Of a stretch of DNA of 64,000 bases, positions 60,193 through 64,000 are shown piece after piece; position 1 is the first letter of the stretch; every line of letters starts with the position of its first letter. The notes under the pieces were generated by a model. That model saw nothing but the letters and a program-made list of their open reading frames with translations. It did not search any database and was not told the origin of the DNA. The stretch is from Plumapathes pennacea (taxonomy: Eukaryota; Cnidaria; Anthozoa; Antipatharia; Myriopathidae), in NCBI GenBank assembly GCA_964036295.1, contig OZ038466.1, forward strand, positions 14,728,001-14,792,000, given 5' to 3'. The translations under genes were made by a program, and so were the position numbers.

Positions 60193-60444
60193 ATGGAAAA
60201 GACTTATTACTTGTCAAAAGGATATTGGAAAGGGCAATCAGCAATTAAAAAACTTTCTGCAGAATCTGGAGTCTAGAGTAAAAAGTGGCTATTAAAACAG
60301 GCACTTTGGCAAATGTATCTTCCTCCACCAAATAATGTACCAAGATCACACTGGATTATTTCAGAACCAAACGAAATTCATCAACCTGATCTCTTATTCC
60401 TTCCACATGACAAAGTTGGAAGAAAAACTTATAATATGCTTTAG
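60193..60444 (+). pseudogene. Polinton integrase N-terminus, truncated
   Basis: From the ATG at 60,193 the reading gives KTYYLSKGYWKGQSAIKKL, an in-frame TAG near 60,273, then KKWLLKQALWQMYLPPPNNV and HQPDLLFLPHDKVGRKTYNM before a TAG at 60,442-60,444. This is the N-terminal helix-rich part of Polinton integrases and the first catalytic Asp (in HQPDLLF). The rest of the DDE core is absent. It is oriented opposite to the polymerase, a common Polinton arrangement. Confidence 0.75.
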
Positions 60445-61599
60445 TTGTCATCAATTTTGCTTCAAGATATGTTGTCAAGGGCATAATATCCCCCAACCAG
60501 TTGCTGAAATGAGCAACTTATCTCCATTACAGGCTCGCCTCCACTTCTCAATTTGCCAAGTTTGTTTTGAAAAAGTAAAACTTTTATTCACTGCTATTTT
60601 TTCCTAGCACCTAACGGCAACTGCTTCGACAATCAAAATAGGTATTCATTTTAAAAGTACAACGGAAGTTGCCCAGCCCGACCCCGCCTTTACGAGTCCT
60701 TTCATTTTCTTTATTTTCCCTCGGCACTGAATAGCAAGACTCGAGAGACAGTCGCATAAATAACGATTTCTTGCCAGTTAGGCCAGTAATAAAATGTACA
60801 TATCACTTCCTTGTCAGTTTCTCATTATCAGTATCAAAGTGGCCAAATAATGTTTTCATTATTTGGCCACTTTGATACCCGAATAATAAAGTTTCCTGTG
60901 TGAAAGTAGGAATTAATCGTTGCACGTTGTTTACAAGTCGACGTTGTGAATTTGGCAAAATTAGCCGCGTTACTTCTTTCGAGCAATGAAAAGTACCAAA
61001 CTAACTTTTTATTTTCTAAATAAGAACAACACTTCTAGATATTACAACCGAATTTGTGCGCAAATCTGAGTTATACCGCACATAGAAATGATTTGAAAAA
61101 GTGCTCTGAACTGAGATTTACGAGCACTGGAATTTGGCCTGTCTTTGCCCCGACACCAGATATTCAATATTTGACCTACAATTCTATTTAGAGGCTCAAA
61201 TTGCTCGTAGATATCTTCTTAATCAATAGATGAAGACATTTATGTGTAGAGTTTCGTTGCGCGGTCGCGTGCGAAGGTTTTTGTGGTCCTCGAAATCCTT
61301 TCATTTTAGTGATTTCGAGGGGTATGGCGGTTTTCCAAAAATTTCACGAAATGAAACAAAATCCGGACAAACTAAATATACAAGGGTGATTGGCAAATCA
61401 TAGGTTATCTATTGACAAAATAAAAAGAACCCCGAATTTCGACCGATGTGCCACTCCTCACCCGGTCAGAAAAAAAAGTCGCTCTTAATACATTTACAAT
61501 TACCATCTTTACACTTAACAATATATGATTCTTTTTCAAGACCTATTCAATATAACTTTGCTCTCAAACCAACAAACTCAGAAATCTCAACTCCACCGC
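60445..61599. other. Non-coding spacer of the AT-rich element
   Basis: No frame with recognisable features, apart from the perfect hairpin at 60,831-60,878 and AT-rich stretches. It may include the remains of the missing integrase core or a later insertion. Confidence 0.45.
60831..60878. repeat. Perfect 22-bp hairpin
   Basis: Arms GTATCAAAGTGGCCAAATAATG and its exact complement are separated by TTTT. The perfect match in otherwise decayed sequence suggests recent origin or constraint. Function unknown. Confidence 0.85.
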
Positions 61600-64000
61600 T
61601 CGGATGATCCTTTGAGATCTCGCTTAGTGTCAAAATGTGTTTTCAAATCGGGAGTAATATCTTGATGAAAATCCTCTCTTTCAATTTCATAAGTTCAGAG
61701 AATCTGTGTCGGTGCCTTGCTTTTTCACCAAATTTTTTCTTGATGTAACCGTAGTGAAAATCATACATAATCAATTTACTAAGATCAAGAATGACCATTC
61801 CAAGGTACATTGGCTTGTTGTAATAAGTCTTAGTTTTACCCATGTAAACAGCAACCAAATTTTCACTAAAAACGGTTCTCCTTCAATAATTATACTTTTT
61901 GACTAACTTAGAAAATTGTGATTCATAAGTCGTAAGTCTAATATCCACTCGATTTCGAATATTTTCCATCGTCTTTCCAAAAAGAGAATTTTTCATTAGT
62001 TTGTAAAAGTTTCTCTCGAACTTTGTCTTTCCCAGCCATTCTCATCTTCGTATTAAATGAAATGTAATCCTTCATGAAATCTTTTTCATCAAAGGTGATC
62101 ATTCTGTGTGTACCTTTTTAATCTTCAAACCCATCTTCTGGTAATATTTCAATAACTCATGATGAAGCACATATTTCTCTTTGTCATAAAAAGTAGAAAC
62201 TAACTTTTCAACTTTGTTTATTTCTTCTCTCTGGTACAAATGGATCATCATTATGAAAATTGTGTAACTCTTTCGGATATTCCAAATCAACCTCAAGAAT
62301 TGACGGAGGAATTTTCTTCGAAAATCTACTTTTTTGAATGTCATTGTTCATCTCATCTATAACATCTTGTGATACCCACTCAAAGTTTGAATACGGGATC
62401 TTTTTTGACATAGCTAATCCATTAGATTATTTACATTCAAATATTTAATAAACGTACTCTTCAACTTTTTGTTATAATTTTTCATGTATTTGTTATTTGC
62501 CTTCGAATATCTCCCCGTAGTCATTGATACACCACCTCTTATTCCTCTCTCAAACATCATAATCATATCATAATCTGTTAGTAATTCTGGTTCAGCTCCA
62601 CTCATCTTAAAAAATGCATCCCAAGTCAAACCAGGCGATGTGTATCCATAAGATTTCATACAAACACTTCTGAATGTTTCAAAAACATCTGCAAGAAGTA
62701 AAACATCCGTTAGTGAATAAAGATCATGATATTCTTTGAAATTTTTCATGTTGAAAGTTTTCCAAACTTTTTGTGCATGTTCATAATCACTATTTGAGAT
62801 ATCTTTTTCACTCAAAATCGAATAAAACATTTCAATTTGAGGTAACTCTTTTTCTTTGAATCTTTCAAAAGAGTTAAAATAATCATAATAGGAAATACAC
62901 CTTTCCTTTTTAAAAGATTCAACTCATCTCCTTTGAAAAATTGTGATGTTATTTTGAAATCTTCATCTTCAAGTGTCTGGACCATTCCGTCAAGACTACT
63001 CAACAAAAACTTATAACTATCAATAAACCTTGCTTGCATATTTATTGACGTCATTTTCTCTGAACCATCTTCATTAATTATTGTTTTTCCATTTTCATCA
63101 TTTTCACGTGTCTCATCAACTTTTGCGTATTTAGTGAAAGAAGTACATTTTTCTTCATTAAGTGGAATACAATTGACTCGCTCTCCATCTTTTGCTAATT
63201 CTTTTATAAACAAATGTGCATCATAATTTTGAAGATTATGAAAAATGATGGGAATCGTTCTTTGTGTTCTGACTTTCAAATTACATTTAGAGTGTGCTGC
63301 TCCTCTAAACTTTCCTGTCAAATGACAATGATCTCTAACTTTTCGCAATTTTATATCATCATAATTAAACTCTCCCTCTGAACCTTTGCAAATGTGACAA
63401 ACATCTTGAGAATGGTATAATTCTTTTTCTTTCTCACCAAAAATCATCTTCTTTGGATTTTTCAAATATTTTTCATAAATCTCTTTCATCTCATGATCAA
63501 TCATAGAATTAAACTTTTCAACAACATTTGTTGATTCACTTTCTTTTGTGTAAACTACTTGTTTTGGTTTCATGATATTTTCATCAAAACAAACAATTGT
63601 ATATGAAAATCCACATGGAATATGTTCTTGAATGTTTCTAGTAAAAGTTTCTTATCTGACTTTTGACTTTGATTTTGATTTTGATATATCATCTTTATTT
63701 TCTCTCTTTTTCATTCCAAGTTTTAACAATCTTTGTTGCGTTTTTTCACTCATCTTATACTCTTTGTGTACAATAACTTTGTTGAAAGATTCAAAATCTG
63801 CGTAGATCACAAAAGGAAGTTTAAACTCCTTATAATAATTCTTAAACTTACAAACTTTTTCATGAGTTGGCATTATAGCTGTTGATCCTTCGTTTGAAAA
63901 ACAAACATTCTTATGTTCTTCAAAATATTTTTCATAAAAATAATTGAAACAATTCCTACAATCATTTACCTTATTTCGACATTTTGTATACTGACTCTTC
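61600..64000 (-). pseudogene. Protein-primed DNA polymerase B of the AT-rich Polinton, partial and broken
   Basis: The gene enters from beyond the right edge. Pieces carry the FVIYADFES exonuclease motif near 63,800, CHICKGSEGEF and DHCHLTGKFRGAAHSKCNLK near 63,280-63,400, FHNLQNYDAHLF near 63,215, YSLTDVLLLADVFE near 62,700, GLTWDAFFKMSG near 62,620, and KPMYLGMVILDLSKL near 61,780. The catalytic TDTDS lies near 61,700 in a different frame from its neighbours. Stops or shifts occur near 63,655, 62,860, 62,410, 62,100, 61,900 and 61,720. It replicated the old element; this copy is dead. Confidence 0.85.

Larger units (their letters stand above)
57505..64000 (-). mobile_element. Fossil AT-rich Polinton-like element, proximal half
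   Basis: Holds ATPase, two pieces of a double-jelly-roll major capsid, an opposite-strand integrase N-terminus and the polymerase running off the window. It is interrupted by a Penelope-like fragment at about 59,150-60,035. Together with 20,130-24,895 it makes up one old element split by the BEL/Pao insertion. Confidence 0.75.

Noticed and set aside
1-64000. tRNA genes
   Set aside because: I looked for the conserved A- and B-box spacing where short structured GC-rich stretches appeared and found no convincing cloverleaf. A covariance-model scan would be decisive.

Overview
The window looks like animal nuclear DNA, most probably from a cnidarian such as a coral or sea anemone. The evidence is a diverged eukaryotic rRNA block whose 5.8S resembles those of non-bilaterian animals, GT-AG introns, and a mix of Helitron, BEL/Pao, Penelope-like and Polinton/adintovirus-type elements. 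This placement is an inference. I see no convincing ordinary host gene; nearly everything recognisable is mobile or viral in origin.

Layout. 1-4.2 kb: mostly featureless, with a foldback repeat and one doubtful small spliced gene. 4.2-6.0 kb: a DNA transposon remnant with about 270-bp inverted repeats. 6.0-8.3 kb: no genes. 8.35-14.07 kb: a decayed Helitron on the minus strand (Rep, helicase, OTU protease) with a spliceosomal intron. About 15.1-19.85 kb: a truncated rRNA block on the minus strand (3' 18S, ITS1, 5.8S, ITS2, 5' 28S), whose 28S carries a 1-kb inverted-repeat insertion. 20.1-24.9 kb and 57.5-64 kb: two halves of an old AT-rich Polinton-like element (major capsid, packaging ATPase, integrase N-terminus, protein-primed DNA polymerase), itself hit by a Penelope-like fragment.

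The two halves are separated by a BEL/Pao retrotransposon (LTR at 57.28-57.50 kb, gag-pol running down to about 24.9 kb). Two more elements sit inside it. One is a 3.56-kb DNA transposon (53,690-57,246) with subterminal AACGTTG-type arrays and a four-exon gene resembling DUF4806. The other is a complete 24.7-kb Polinton/adintovirus-type element (25,674-50,377) with about 196-bp terminal inverted repeats and a 6-bp target duplication, AGTAGC. The order of insertion can be read directly: old Polinton, then BEL/Pao, then the two nested elements.

The 24.7-kb element is the most interesting system. Its core is a minus-strand gene train: protein-primed DNA polymerase, retrovirus-like integrase with chromodomain, three structural genes with similar jelly-roll-like N-termini, an adenain-like protease and a packaging ATPase. 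Around it are about fifteen accessory genes on both strands: a Fic-domain (AMPylase-type) protein, two predicted secreted proteins, a spliced zinc-binding protein, a pair of very basic tandem proteins and many unknowns. A perfect CCCACGTGGG palindrome recurs in four accessory intergenic regions. Many genes carry nonsense codons, most of them explicable by C-to-T changes, or frameshifts, so this copy is probably an endogenous fossil rather than an active virus.
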